Shown here one piece after another: positions 55,760 to 64,000 of a stretch of 64,000 nt of DNA. A program made the position numbers and the translations under genes. Under the pieces are notes generated by a model. It had not been told where the DNA came from. It made no database searches and saw only the letters and a list, made by a program, of their open reading frames with translations. Source of the stretch: Candidatus Tiamatella incendiivivens (GTDB lineage: Archaea; Thermoproteota; Thermoprotei_A; Sulfolobales; Acidilobaceae); assembly GCA_015522635.1 (NCBI GenBank), contig WALW01000019.1:1-64000 (forward strand). Direction: 5' to 3'. Numbering within the stretch: the stretch's first letter is position 1; every line of letters begins with the position of its first letter.

Positions 55760-56263
55760 GTCATATTTGACCCATCTAACCTTACACTCTTCGATCAGTT
55801 TCCTGACTTCTTTTTCTCTAGACGAGAGCTTAGCGTTTTTACCCGCTTTAACCTCTACAAATAAAATCTCTCTCGGTTTCCCGTCATATAATCCTTTGAA
55901 AATAATATAATCAATAGGGCTGCCAATGAACCTCGCATCCTTAGGGTTTATACCCGTTTTAACGGCAAATTCTAGTGGTGCGAGTTGCTCAGCCACTTTA
56001 CCCAGAACAACAGCGCTACTTTTCTCTACTGCATCCTTTCTTATCTTATTCTCCTCCATCTTTTTCCAAGAATCAAAAGCCAATCTATACTTCTCCTCTA
56101 GGATAATTCCAAGCTTAGACGCTTCGCTTTTTAGCTCCTTAGTCTTCCATTCCTCCAGAAGCTTCCTGTACTTTTCCTCCAGCGACAATTCTCTCTTTCT
56201 GATTCTAATATTCATAGTCAGTCTGTCATAGACGAGCAAAGCTACTAATAAAACTGTAATCAC
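55751..56263 (-). CDS. Membrane-anchored endonuclease related to archaeal Holliday junction resolvase (COG4741)
   Basis: This 170-residue protein has a short N-terminal hydrophobic anchor (about 2-12) and a basic, charged coiled-coil-like stretch to about residue 75. The C-terminal nuclease domain has the PD-(D/E)xK-type pattern GSPIDYIIF ... EILFVEVKAG ... REKEVRKLIEE. The group has been described as a predicted secreted or anchored nuclease; the substrate is not established. It converges on the permease-transferase gene with a 9-base overlap. Confidence 0.8.
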   Translation of the reverse strand: MITVLLVALLVYDRLTMNIRIRKRELSLEEKYRKLLEEWKTKELKSEASKLGIILEEKYRLAFDSWKKMEENKIRKDAVEKSSAVVLGKVAEQLAPLEFAVKTGINPKDARFIGSPIDYIIFKGLYDGKPREILFVEVKAGKNAKLSSREKEVRKLIEECKVRWVKYDLI

Positions 56264-56454
56264 GAGTAATAATTCACTAGAAGTTATAGTCTATCCCCTC
56301 CCTCGATCATTTAAAAACGAATCCCTTTTATAGGGTCGGAGAAAGTATGGAACATTCATTCCTCTCACTCAAAAATATTATCTTGAACCTACAATATAGT
56401 TATCCAGTAACATTATACCCCTGTCAATCAAACCGTATCTTAGAGGTGTCAATA

Positions 56455-57462
56455 TTGAGTAGTGTGTTCACAATAGTCTCTATGAGTCCTCTACCAGAGT
56501 CATTCATGGAGGGACTCTTCGCACCCGTCAAAGACAAGATACCTGGAGATGTGAAAATAGTAGGCGTCTTCGGCAAACCTAAAGACGAAATCAAAGCTGT
56601 TCTAAAAAACGCGGATATCATAATAGGCGACTATAGCTTCCAAATGAAAATAGATGCAGAGCTATGTGAAGCAATGGAAAAAGTAAAACTTATTCAACAA
56701 CCAAGCACCGGATTTGACCATATAGACGTCGAGGCTTGTAGGAAGAAAGGGATACCTGTAGCGAATGCTGGCAAATCGAATAGTATTAGCGTAGCAGAGT
56801 ATACTGTTATGGCAGCTTTAGCATTACTAAAGAGGCTCGTCTACGCCCACGAGTATACAAGGAGCGGAGTATGGCCTCAATGGAAACTCATGGACATGGG
56901 TACCTTCGATTTATACGGTAAAACCTGGGGAGTAATTGGAATAGGTAGAATAGGTAGAGAAGTCGCTAAAAGAGCCAGAACCTTTGATGCTGAAGTAATC
57001 TACTATGATATCAGGAAACTTTCAACTGAAGATGAGGAGAAACTAGGTATTAAATACTCAAGATTCTCAAAACTGCTCAGGAACAGTGATGTAGTAAGTA
57101 TCCATATACCATTAACACCCGAAACTGAAAAGTTCATAGGAGAACAGGAACTTAGAAGCATGAAACCAGGGGCCGTTCTAATAAATCCATCGAGAGGAAA
57201 ACTTATTGATGAAGAAGCTCTAGCCAAAGCGATTAGAGAAGGATGGATAAGCGGTGCAGCTGTCGACGTGTATAATAAAGAACCTCCCAGCCCAGATCAC
57301 CCGTTACTCAGACTAGCAAGGGAAGGAGACTATAACATTGTGTTAACTCCCCATATAGCTGGAGCGAACTCTGATGCCAGAACTAGGATCATAATGCATA
57401 GTATAGAGAATATTGTAAGAGTCCTAGCCGGCGGCAAGCCTATCGCCGTTGTAAACATGTAA
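56455..57462 (+). CDS. D-2-hydroxyacid dehydrogenase (PGDH/glyoxylate reductase-like)
   Basis: About 335 residues. NAD-binding GVIGIGRIGREVAKRA, the catalytic arginine in INPSRGKLIDEEAL, glutamate in VYNKEPPSPDHP, and histidine in LTPHIAGAN are all present. The substrate cannot be told, though phosphoglycerate or glyoxylate are typical. TTG 56455 lies after GAGGTG (56443-56448); the ATG at 56347 adds 36 residues that read like leader sequence. The TPP-enzyme gene follows by 17 bases. Confidence 0.88.
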   Translation: MSSVFTIVSMSPLPESFMEGLFAPVKDKIPGDVKIVGVFGKPKDEIKAVLKNADIIIGDYSFQMKIDAELCEAMEKVKLIQQPSTGFDHIDVEACRKKGIPVANAGKSNSISVAEYTVMAALALLKRLVYAHEYTRSGVWPQWKLMDMGTFDLYGKTWGVIGIGRIGREVAKRARTFDAEVIYYDIRKLSTEDEEKLGIKYSRFSKLLRNSDVVSIHIPLTPETEKFIGEQELRSMKPGAVLINPSRGKLIDEEALAKAIREGWISGAAVDVYNKEPPSPDHPLLRLAREGDYNIVLTPHIAGANSDARTRIIMHSIENIVRVLAGGKPIAVVNM

Positions 57463-57479
57463 AACCAGGGTGCACTAAA

Positions 57480-59165
57480 TTGAAAATGAGTATAGGTGAT
57501 CTACTTGCAAGAACGTTAATTGAGCTTGATGTACAACATGTCTACGGTATAATAGGTACAAGTGTAGTAGATTTCTATGATAAGCTATATAATTACCAAG
57601 ACAAACTAAATATTCATACAACAAGACACGAACAAGCAGCTGTATCTGCAGCCGATTCTGTTTATAGAGTATCTAAAAAGCCTGCTGCAGCAATAGTACA
57701 TGCTGGTCCCGGTTTTCTAAACTCCATGATAGCCCTAGGCATAGCCTCCAAGGATAGAGTACCATTAATTCTAATAAGCGGAGGAGTCAGGAGAAGACTT
57801 AGAGATACAGATTCTTGGTTAGAAGTCGATCAAACCACTATAGCAGATCGTCTAAGCCGATCCTACCAGGTAATAGTTAATCCCAGAAATGCACCAGATC
57901 AAATTATACATGCAGTTAAATCCATATATAACCCTCCTATGGGACCGATCATTATTGAAGTAGCTGAAGACCTCTGGAAAGCAGATACCGATGTTCCACA
58001 AGATTTCTTCAGTAACATTAGAAGCATAAGATATAACAGAGGGGAAGTTGAAGAAGCTGATATTAGAGACGTGATTGATCTTCTCGGTGAAGCCAGGAAA
58101 CCGTTAATACTTGTAAGCGGAGAAGCTGTCTATCCTCCAGGGTTCAAACAAGAGAAGTTATCATTAATTGCGGAAAGGTTCAATGCCTATATCATTACGA
58201 GTGGGAATGGGAGAGGTTCCTGTAACGAGTCTGAAGATAGATATTGTTTAGGACGAGTAGGATTCGGAGGCGGAAGCCTTCCAGCTGACAAGGCGCTTGA
58301 GGAGACAGACGCTCTCCTCGTATTAGGCAACGAGTTCGATGATATTTCAACCTATGGATACACCCTTCTACCTAAGGGAGATATACTTGTTGTTAGCAGA
58401 GATCCATGGGTTAAGAAGAGGCCTAGATACTATGATATAATAGAAGCAGACCCTAATACGCTATTGAGCAAACTATTGGCCATCTCGGAAGGTGTCAATA
58501 ACGATAGAAGCAAATGGATAGAGGGGATAGAAAGGTACAAGGGTGAATGGAGAAGCATTCTAAAGACCTCCATAGAGAAAGACACTGAGCTGGTAAATCC
58601 TAATCTATTCTTCCATTTAGCGGATCAAGTAATAGGTAAAAACAGGATAATTACAGCGGGTCAAGGCACACACATAGTGTACACATACAATCATATGACC
58701 ATAACTAAACCCGGTACATATCTAGCTGCCACGAATCTGGGGGCAATGGGCTATGCTCTTCCCGCAGCATTAGGAGCCTGCCATGCGAGTCCCTCATCTG
58801 ACATTGTGGCGGTTACAGGTGATGGTGAGATCCTTATGGTTGTACAAGAGCTTGAAACCATGGTTAGAACTGGATGTAAAACCAAAATAATAGTTGTAAA
58901 TGATAATAGTTATAGAGTCCTTTACCTGAGACAGATTCTTCAAAAGCAGGGAAGAATAATTGAAACCATCCTCGGGAATCCTGATTTCAAGGCACTAGCG
59001 GAATCCTTTGGCTTAACAGCTTATTCTGCAGGTAACAACGATGAGGCCCGAAAGGCACTGAGGCTTCTCGAGGAAGAAGGGCCGGTTTTAATTGAAATAA
59101 AGGTTGACAGAAACGAAATTCCACCGCTTAACCTAGACTATACATTGAAAATGAACGCGGTATAA
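57480..59165 (+). CDS. TPP-dependent enzyme of the acetolactate synthase/pyruvate oxidase family
   Basis: This 561-residue enzyme has three domains. The first contains the TPP-activating glutamate in TTRHEQAAVSAADS, the second is a NAD/FAD-fold, and the last has the TPP signature VTGDGEILM ... IIVVNDNSYRV. It looks catalytically complete. It differs from a standard acetolactate synthase in lacking a nearby regulatory subunit, and its partner upstream is a hydroxyacid dehydrogenase. This suggests a 2-oxoacid carboligase or decarboxylase paired with a reductase. The exact reaction is unknown. Confidence 0.85.
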   Translation: MKMSIGDLLARTLIELDVQHVYGIIGTSVVDFYDKLYNYQDKLNIHTTRHEQAAVSAADSVYRVSKKPAAAIVHAGPGFLNSMIALGIASKDRVPLILISGGVRRRLRDTDSWLEVDQTTIADRLSRSYQVIVNPRNAPDQIIHAVKSIYNPPMGPIIIEVAEDLWKADTDVPQDFFSNIRSIRYNRGEVEEADIRDVIDLLGEARKPLILVSGEAVYPPGFKQEKLSLIAERFNAYIITSGNGRGSCNESEDRYCLGRVGFGGGSLPADKALEETDALLVLGNEFDDISTYGYTLLPKGDILVVSRDPWVKKRPRYYDIIEADPNTLLSKLLAISEGVNNDRSKWIEGIERYKGEWRSILKTSIEKDTELVNPNLFFHLADQVIGKNRIITAGQGTHIVYTYNHMTITKPGTYLAATNLGAMGYALPAALGACHASPSSDIVAVTGDGEILMVVQELETMVRTGCKTKIIVVNDNSYRVLYLRQILQKQGRIIETILGNPDFKALAESFGLTAYSAGNNDEARKALRLLEEEGPVLIEIKVDRNEIPPLNLDYTLKMNAV

Positions 59166-59169
59166 AACT

Positions 59170-60231
59170 TCAATTCTTTTTTTCATTCTTAACTAAATCA
59201 TATTTCCATAAAGTCAGCGGAGAGAGCCCGTTCTCTTTCATAGGGCAGATCTTACCCTCCTTGACTCTCAACAAAGCAGTTGAATATCTCTCCGCGTCCA
59301 GGAGAACAGTTAAGAAAAAGACAGCTAAACCAGCATCGGAACCGAACCTTTTCAAAAACTCCTCTTCTACACTATCAGGTTTAGGCGGGACTCTATAAGC
59401 ATAGGATGCCAATCTAATCGTCCATCTGTCAAGGGGGGGAAATCTAAATCTCCCATATGCAAGGAGGGTTGCTAATCTAGAAGAATACTGGCCAAAGCCT
59501 TTCACTTGTTTTAAGGTATAATAGAACTTATCTGGGCTCGAGGTATCCACTTGACCGGAAGCGAAACTATATGCAAGTACTAGGAGAGTATTGGCACGAT
59601 AACCTAATCCCGTTATCCCCCTCAGCTCCTTGATTTGTTTCTCTATTTCTCTTTTCACTAAAGGAAGCCTGTTCATCATCTCATATCTTCTTATGCATTC
59701 ATCTGGACCATGGAAAAGCCCCCTGTAACCAGTAAGTTTACAGAGCATTCGGGCGGGATCGTAAAGGATATATATATCCCTCCCGAGGAGCCTCTGAATA
59801 TCGCTGTAGTGTGCTATTAGCTTAGCCAGAGATCTCCATGCTAGTGCAAAGCTATTGTTCTGTTGTGCTAAAGCTACAATCGCCGCGTTCCAGTGTGATA
59901 ATCTCCTTATCCTGAGGCTCCCATATTCCTCAGCACATCCGAGGAGAGGATCACCTCTCGTTGCCTCAACAAATTTTTGTATATTATCAAAGTAACCTAG
60001 CGCTATCTTTATTCTCCGGACGACATTGTCACTGCATACGAATCTTTTAATTACAGCATTCCCCTTATTCGATATTCTGATTACAGTCGTATCTTCATGC
60101 ATGGAGTCGGTTCGTTCTACTAGAAAAGCAGTATTCCCAGTATAATAGAAGTTAAAATTGTAAGTAGACAATATCCTTGGCGGACTATAATTCGCCGACG
60201 CCTTTATGGAGCCGCATGTCGTTAGTAGCAA
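59170..60231 (-). CDS. HhH-GPD DNA glycosylase-like protein
   Basis: The C-terminal half of this 353-residue protein has ITGLGYRANTLLVLAYS, the helix-hairpin-helix loop VKGFGQYSSRLATLLAYG, and the conserved aspartate in FRFPPLDRW. This is the core of base-excision glycosylases such as AlkA or OGG. No Fe-S cysteine cluster is seen, so it is not Nth/MutY. The first 36 residues to MHEDT may be extra leader; the start is uncertain. It diverges from the RND gene. Confidence 0.8.
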   Translation of the reverse strand: MLLTTCGSIKASANYSPPRILSTYNFNFYYTGNTAFLVERTDSMHEDTTVIRISNKGNAVIKRFVCSDNVVRRIKIALGYFDNIQKFVEATRGDPLLGCAEEYGSLRIRRLSHWNAAIVALAQQNNSFALAWRSLAKLIAHYSDIQRLLGRDIYILYDPARMLCKLTGYRGLFHGPDECIRRYEMMNRLPLVKREIEKQIKELRGITGLGYRANTLLVLAYSFASGQVDTSSPDKFYYTLKQVKGFGQYSSRLATLLAYGRFRFPPLDRWTIRLASYAYRVPPKPDSVEEEFLKRFGSDAGLAVFFLTVLLDAERYSTALLRVKEGKICPMKENGLSPLTLWKYDLVKNEKKN

Positions 60232-60316
60232 AGACCAATCACAAGTTTGATGTATTGCCTTGCTGTAATATTATAATCTAATCTCATGGTAAAGTATAGG
60301 AGTAATGTTTTTAATC

Positions 60317-60339
60317 ACTATATCGAATATCGATATAGT
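60317..60339. promoter_or_regulatory. 23-bp palindromic operator upstream of the RND exporter gene
   Basis: ACTATATCGA, spacer ATA, TCGATATAGT form a perfect 10-bp inverted repeat. It lies 30 bases before the start codon, between a TATA-like GTTTTTAAT (60307-60315) and the ribosome binding site AAGGTGA (60357-60363). That is the typical place for a repressor of TetR, PadR or MarR type to block transcription. The regulator is not identified. Confidence 0.7.
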
Positions 60340-60368
60340 TTGGATAGAGATATAACAAGGTGACCAGC

Positions 60369-63300
60369 TTGGGTGCATCACACTTTATAGCAAGGAAACC
60401 CTTGCTAATTATCGCAATATGGTTCATAATAGCCGCCGCATCAGCACCATTATTCATGAAGCTGGACAATGTTCTAGTAACGCAGGAACAAGGGCTACTC
60501 CCACCTAATACAGAGAGCCAACAGGCAGAGAAGTTGCTTAAAAATATAACTGGAAGTACTGGGGAAAGCTCTGCTATTATCCTAGTAGATAACGTTAATG
60601 TATCGTCTCCCGATACAGCGTTGAAAATGGGCTTATGGTACATGAATGAAAAGCAGGAACTATCCAAGTATGCAGAGAAAACTATGGGTTATCCTGTAAT
60701 AATTGCAGAAGTCTACAACAGTATTAGAAACCAATCACACAAGGGGCTCAACCAGTCCGTCTTTACGGTCACGAAAAGCATTGAGGCAGCAGAAATTGTG
60801 AATAAAACAATACAGAACGCCTGGCATTTAGATTATGCTCTATTCGATGGAACGAAAGATACTCAGAAACAATTATTACAAGCAGATAGAGCGTATGTTA
60901 ATGTTTACGGAAACCTAACCCTTCTCAGGCAATCCTATCTAAATCTCAATAATACTGTATACGCGCTATCATACGCTTGGAATACTATACCCGACTTATA
61001 CAGTAAAACGTGGTTTGATATTAGTAGAACTAATTACTTCCTTATGACGAATACCACTGCTTATCAAACGGGCAACTTGACACCTAGCGATATAGCTTTA
61101 GTAGCAAAGCTAACTAACACCACCGGAATAGGTTCCGTTAACCCTGAAGCAGTTGCATTATACTATAAGCTGATAATGAATATGACTCAAGGCAATCCGC
61201 TGAATGCTGATTATAAAATTATATCTCAAGCTACAATGCTAGTATGCCTTCAGAAAATGCAGCAGCAAGGGAATGCTCGAAACATTCAAATGATTGAGGG
61301 CGCATTAAAGGCCTATGATACTGTGTGGGAGAAATCTCTCGAGATAGCAAATCTTACTAATCTACCTTACCTATATCAATTCATAAGCCAGCAAAACATA
61401 TACAATGTCATAAAGGACGTTGAATCTAAGTCGACACCATATGCGATTAAGGCGTTCTCAGCAGTCATGGCCGAGGGAATGGCCGTAAAAACAAGGATCA
61501 ACTCTACTCTCCTAGTAAAATTCATAGAAAACGCCAGCAACCTCAAATACCCCCCAGACCCCTCAGATGCCGACAAACTGATTTCAGGTCTGCTTATCTC
61601 CAATGCTGGCACGGAGGAGGAAAAATCGTTCCTAGCACAAGCTCTTACACTGGTTTCTAAACGAGATCCTGCGCCTCAGGACGCACTCAAAATGATAATG
61701 TATACTATAGAAAAGGAAACCGAGAATCCAGGGATAGCTGCAAATATGGGTTCAATACTAGCACATTATGACCCACAAGCCAACGGGGCGATTTTAACTA
61801 ACAATGAGACATTAGCCAATGGTGTAGCTGACTTGTTTACAGTGATGGCTCCCGCTAATCTGACGTCGATACTAAATACGACCATGATACACGAGATTGT
61901 TTACTCATTTGCCCGTATTATAGGTGGAAAGAATATTACAGAGAATGAGGCTTTATCAGCTATTAACCAGACATATAATATTATTATCAAAGAATTCAGC
62001 AAAGAAGTATTAAACAAAACACCGGAAAATTCTAGGCCTTTTATGTTATATTTATTCAATGCAGCTGGAAACTCCGGTATCTACAGTTACAATATAAGGC
62101 AAATACTAATGAGTTTTCTGGTAAAACAAGTTGGAAACTTGCCTGCTGAAGAAGTAAATGGTAATGTACCGGTAGAACTTATTAAAGCAAATCTATGGGA
62201 GGCGTTCAACGTCGCATACTATCATAATGAAACATTCGATGTAGCCGTTGAGAAGCTCAGTAAACAAACATTCTATAATACTTATGGAGAACTGCTCGAT
62301 TCGTTGAAAGGAAATGCTATATCGAATGATGCCATGGCCTTTATAGTAACACTAAAGCCGTATGCTAAACCAAGCGAGGAGGATCCCACGTATTATTATC
62401 AGGCTGAGAACTTTACTCAAATAGTAAACAATTCCCTGAAGAATTATGTTAAGAATTATAAGGTATATCTGACTGGTTCTGGAATAATAGAATACGAAAC
62501 ACACCAGCTTACAGGTAAGGATATGAAACGGGTTGATATCCTTAGCAACACGATGGTTGTGATATTCCTGTTCCTAGTCTTAGAGAGTATTGCCGCGGTA
62601 ATTATACCGTTTATAGGTATTTTAGTTGCTATTCTTATTGCAGGGGCATTGGCATATCTAATTGTGACAGGCGGAATCATTGACTTGTCTTCTTGGGCTA
62701 GAGTTGTGATGATAACTACAAGCCTGGGGTTGGGAGCAGACTATGCTGGATTCATATCGTATAGGTTTAGAGAGGAATTCCATAATATTAAGGACTCCAA
62801 GCTGGCTGCAGAGAAAGCGCTATCAAGAACATACACAGCAATATTAACCAGTGCTACAACAGCCATCATCGGCTTCGGTAGCCTATCCCTTGCCCATGAC
62901 TTCCCATTCCTGTTAAGCTTCGGAGTAGCAATACCACTGGCAATATTCGTAACAATGCTAGCTGGAGTCACTCTTATCCCAGCCCTACTATCTCTGCTAG
63001 GAGGCCACAGTAAGTTCTGGTGGCCTAAAACTCCAGAGAAACTATCTGTGAGAGCTAGGAGTTGGCTAGGAGGAAAAGTAGTTAAATACGCTAAGATAGT
63101 AATCATAGTATGGATACTGGTTTCAATTCCATCGGCATACGCATATGCGACATTTAAGGGAAGCAATAACATGCAAATATTCCTACCTGAGAATAGTGAA
63201 GCTGTAAAAAACTTCAACATAGTATCCGAGAAATTCGGTGCTGGAATTATATACCAAACATACATTGTCGTTGAATTGAATGAACCATGGAATACTACTA

Positions 63301-64000
63301 ATTCCATTAACTCTTTGAAGATTATGGATCATATACTGAAGTCTAAAGACTACGTAGCCGGTGTCTCAGGACCACTTGAGTATGTCAACTCAACGAAAAT
63401 ACTAGGCTCATGTGAAGCTAATCCGTATGTTAATAAGGATGGTACACTACTGTATATTTCGGTTTTCCAAAAAGATAATCCACTCAGTAACAAAGGAATT
63501 AACGAGGTTAAGGAACTGAGAGAAACGCTCCACGCCATCAATCTAGGAACTAGTGTAAAGAAGGTTCTCGTAGGAGGTACCGCTGCATCTATGCTAGAAA
63601 TGGAAAGCCTGTTAAACGAAAGATTCTACCATAGGGTTCTACCAGTAGCAGTTATATTAATGATTATAGCTTTTGCAATAGCTTTCAACAGCATAGTAGC
63701 GGCATTAGCCGCCATAACGGTCATTGTGACATCCGCTATGATAGCTATAGCTAGTACCGAGATAATATTCCAAGACTGGATAGGTAAACCTGTCTTATGG
63801 TTCTTACCGATAATGGTTCTAACCGCAATTCTAGGAGTCGGTATGGACTACAACAGCTTCTATCTAAGTAGAGCAAAAGAAGAATGCCTTAAGAAATGCA
63901 GTGACAATAGTATAATACTAGCTACAGCCAGGGTGGGATTGCTCGTATTCGGGCTCTCCCTAATACTCGGTAGCGCATATTTATCAATGATATCATCCCA
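60369..64000 (+). CDS. Large RND/MMPL-family membrane exporter (3' end outside window)
   Basis: The frame is open from TTG 60369 to the end of the window (more than 1,210 codons). After an N-terminal transmembrane helix (about 11-27) comes a very large extracytoplasmic region (about residues 30-725) rich in N-glycosylation sites. Five membrane spans follow, with the MMPL motif GADYAGFISYRFREE (about 790), then a second helix, a smaller ectodomain of about 130 residues, and a second transmembrane block with GMDYNSFYLSRAKEE. The paired aspartates are the proton-relay residues. The second half is complete only to the third or fourth span. AAGGTGA lies 5 bases before the TTG. Confidence 0.92.
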   Translation, partial: MGASHFIARKPLLIIAIWFIIAAASAPLFMKLDNVLVTQEQGLLPPNTESQQAEKLLKNITGSTGESSAIILVDNVNVSSPDTALKMGLWYMNEKQELSKYAEKTMGYPVIIAEVYNSIRNQSHKGLNQSVFTVTKSIEAAEIVNKTIQNAWHLDYALFDGTKDTQKQLLQADRAYVNVYGNLTLLRQSYLNLNNTVYALSYAWNTIPDLYSKTWFDISRTNYFLMTNTTAYQTGNLTPSDIALVAKLTNTTGIGSVNPEAVALYYKLIMNMTQGNPLNADYKIISQATMLVCLQKMQQQGNARNIQMIEGALKAYDTVWEKSLEIANLTNLPYLYQFISQQNIYNVIKDVESKSTPYAIKAFSAVMAEGMAVKTRINSTLLVKFIENASNLKYPPDPSDADKLISGLLISNAGTEEEKSFLAQALTLVSKRDPAPQDALKMIMYTIEKETENPGIAANMGSILAHYDPQANGAILTNNETLANGVADLFTVMAPANLTSILNTTMIHEIVYSFARIIGGKNITENEALSAINQTYNIIIKEFSKEVLNKTPENSRPFMLYLFNAAGNSGIYSYNIRQILMSFLVKQVGNLPAEEVNGNVPVELIKANLWEAFNVAYYHNETFDVAVEKLSKQTFYNTYGELLDSLKGNAISNDAMAFIVTLKPYAKPSEEDPTYYYQAENFTQIVNNSLKNYVKNYKVYLTGSGIIEYETHQLTGKDMKRVDILSNTMVVIFLFLVLESIAAVIIPFIGILVAILIAGALAYLIVTGGIIDLSSWARVVMITTSLGLGADYAGFISYRFREEFHNIKDSKLAAEKALSRTYTAILTSATTAIIGFGSLSLAHDFPFLLSFGVAIPLAIFVTMLAGVTLIPALLSLLGGHSKFWWPKTPEKLSVRARSWLGGKVVKYAKIVIIVWILVSIPSAYAYATFKGSNNMQIFLPENSEAVKNFNIVSEKFGAGIIYQTYIVVELNEPWNTTNSINSLKIMDHILKSKDYVAGVSGPLEYVNSTKILGSCEANPYVNKDGTLLYISVFQKDNPLSNKGINEVKELRETLHAINLGTSVKKVLVGGTAASMLEMESLLNERFYHRVLPVAVILMIIAFAIAFNSIVAALAAITVIVTSAMIAIASTEIIFQDWIGKPVLWFLPIMVLTAILGVGMDYNSFYLSRAKEECLKKCSDNSIILATARVGLLVFGLSLILGSAYLSMISS

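Noticed and set aside
60311-63541. Several minus-strand ORFs opposite the RND gene
   Set aside because: The opposite strand carries one uninterrupted frame with clear MMPL motifs; the minus ORFs are its shadows.
1-64000. CRISPR array, rRNA or complete insertion sequence
   Set aside because: No repeated spacer pattern, no rRNA signature and no transposase ORF with terminal repeats was seen.

Overview
The window reads as a chromosomal segment of a hyperthermophilic crenarchaeon, most likely of the Desulfurococcales type. The evidence is an archaeal NAC protein, a ribosomal L38e homologue (known only from Crenarchaeota and eukaryotes), DNA topoisomerase VI, deoxyhypusine synthase, an aldehyde:ferredoxin oxidoreductase, archaeal class III signal peptides, TATA-box promoters and frequent TTG/GTG starts preceded by GGTG-type ribosome binding sites. 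By eye the DNA is moderately AT-rich. I do not assign a species. Coding is dense, genes often overlap, and I see one tRNA, no rRNA and no CRISPR array.

Layout. 1-2.5 kb: end of an unrecognised gene, NAC, a beta-CASP ribonuclease and L38e. 2.7-4.7 kb: a TrkH-type cation transporter and a small unknown protein. 4.7-9.1 kb: topoisomerase VI B and A, with a 455-residue homing intein inserted inside the TOPRIM DxD motif of subunit A. 9.1-14.2 kb: deoxyhypusine synthase, a three-gene type IV pilus cassette (pilin, ATPase, membrane platform) and ThyX. 14.3-18.7 kb: PEP synthase, a hypothetical gene and HisRS. 19-25 kb: AOR, a HAD phosphatase and the sufCBD Fe-S assembly operon. 25-34 kb: a secreted unknown protein, isocitrate dehydrogenase and a five-gene peptide ABC importer. 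34-42 kb: MtnA, a non-catalytic tRNA-endonuclease-like subunit, a TAG-broken small ORF, an MfnA-like decarboxylase, a DUF711 protein, tRNA-Pro(UGG), a metallo-beta-lactamase protein, a repeat membrane protein and a radical SAM enzyme. 42-48.5 kb: an overlapping DUF4129-DUF4350-MoxR-DUF58-membrane protein operon. 48.5-54 kb: a DUF364 protein, another metallo-beta-lactamase protein, a gene-poor stretch rich in inverted repeats, an HD hydrolase, and a GAPN-like aldehyde dehydrogenase. 54-60 kb: an amino-acid permease fused to a nucleotidyltransferase domain, a membrane-anchored nuclease, a hydroxyacid dehydrogenase plus TPP-enzyme pair and a DNA glycosylase. 60.3-64 kb: a very large RND/MMPL exporter running off the window.

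How the genes fit together. Central metabolism (PEP synthase, GAPN, ICD, AOR) together with a peptide importer suggests a heterotrophic peptide or sugar fermenter that uses ferredoxin-linked oxidoreductases, supported by SufBCD for Fe-S clusters. Several of these units (suf, icd, dpp, gapN and the RND gene) carry a short inverted repeat near the predicted promoter, transcription start or ribosome binding site, which suggests individual transcriptional or translational control.

The most unusual items are the intein in the topoisomerase VI active site, the permease-nucleotidyltransferase fusion, the RND protein with a roughly 700-residue first ectodomain behind a 23-bp palindrome, and two short ORFs interrupted by in-frame TAG codons. 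All calls come from reading the sequence and from family knowledge; no database search was run. Many start codons were moved downstream of the longest possible ORF, because the upstream GTG is often part of the ribosome binding site itself.
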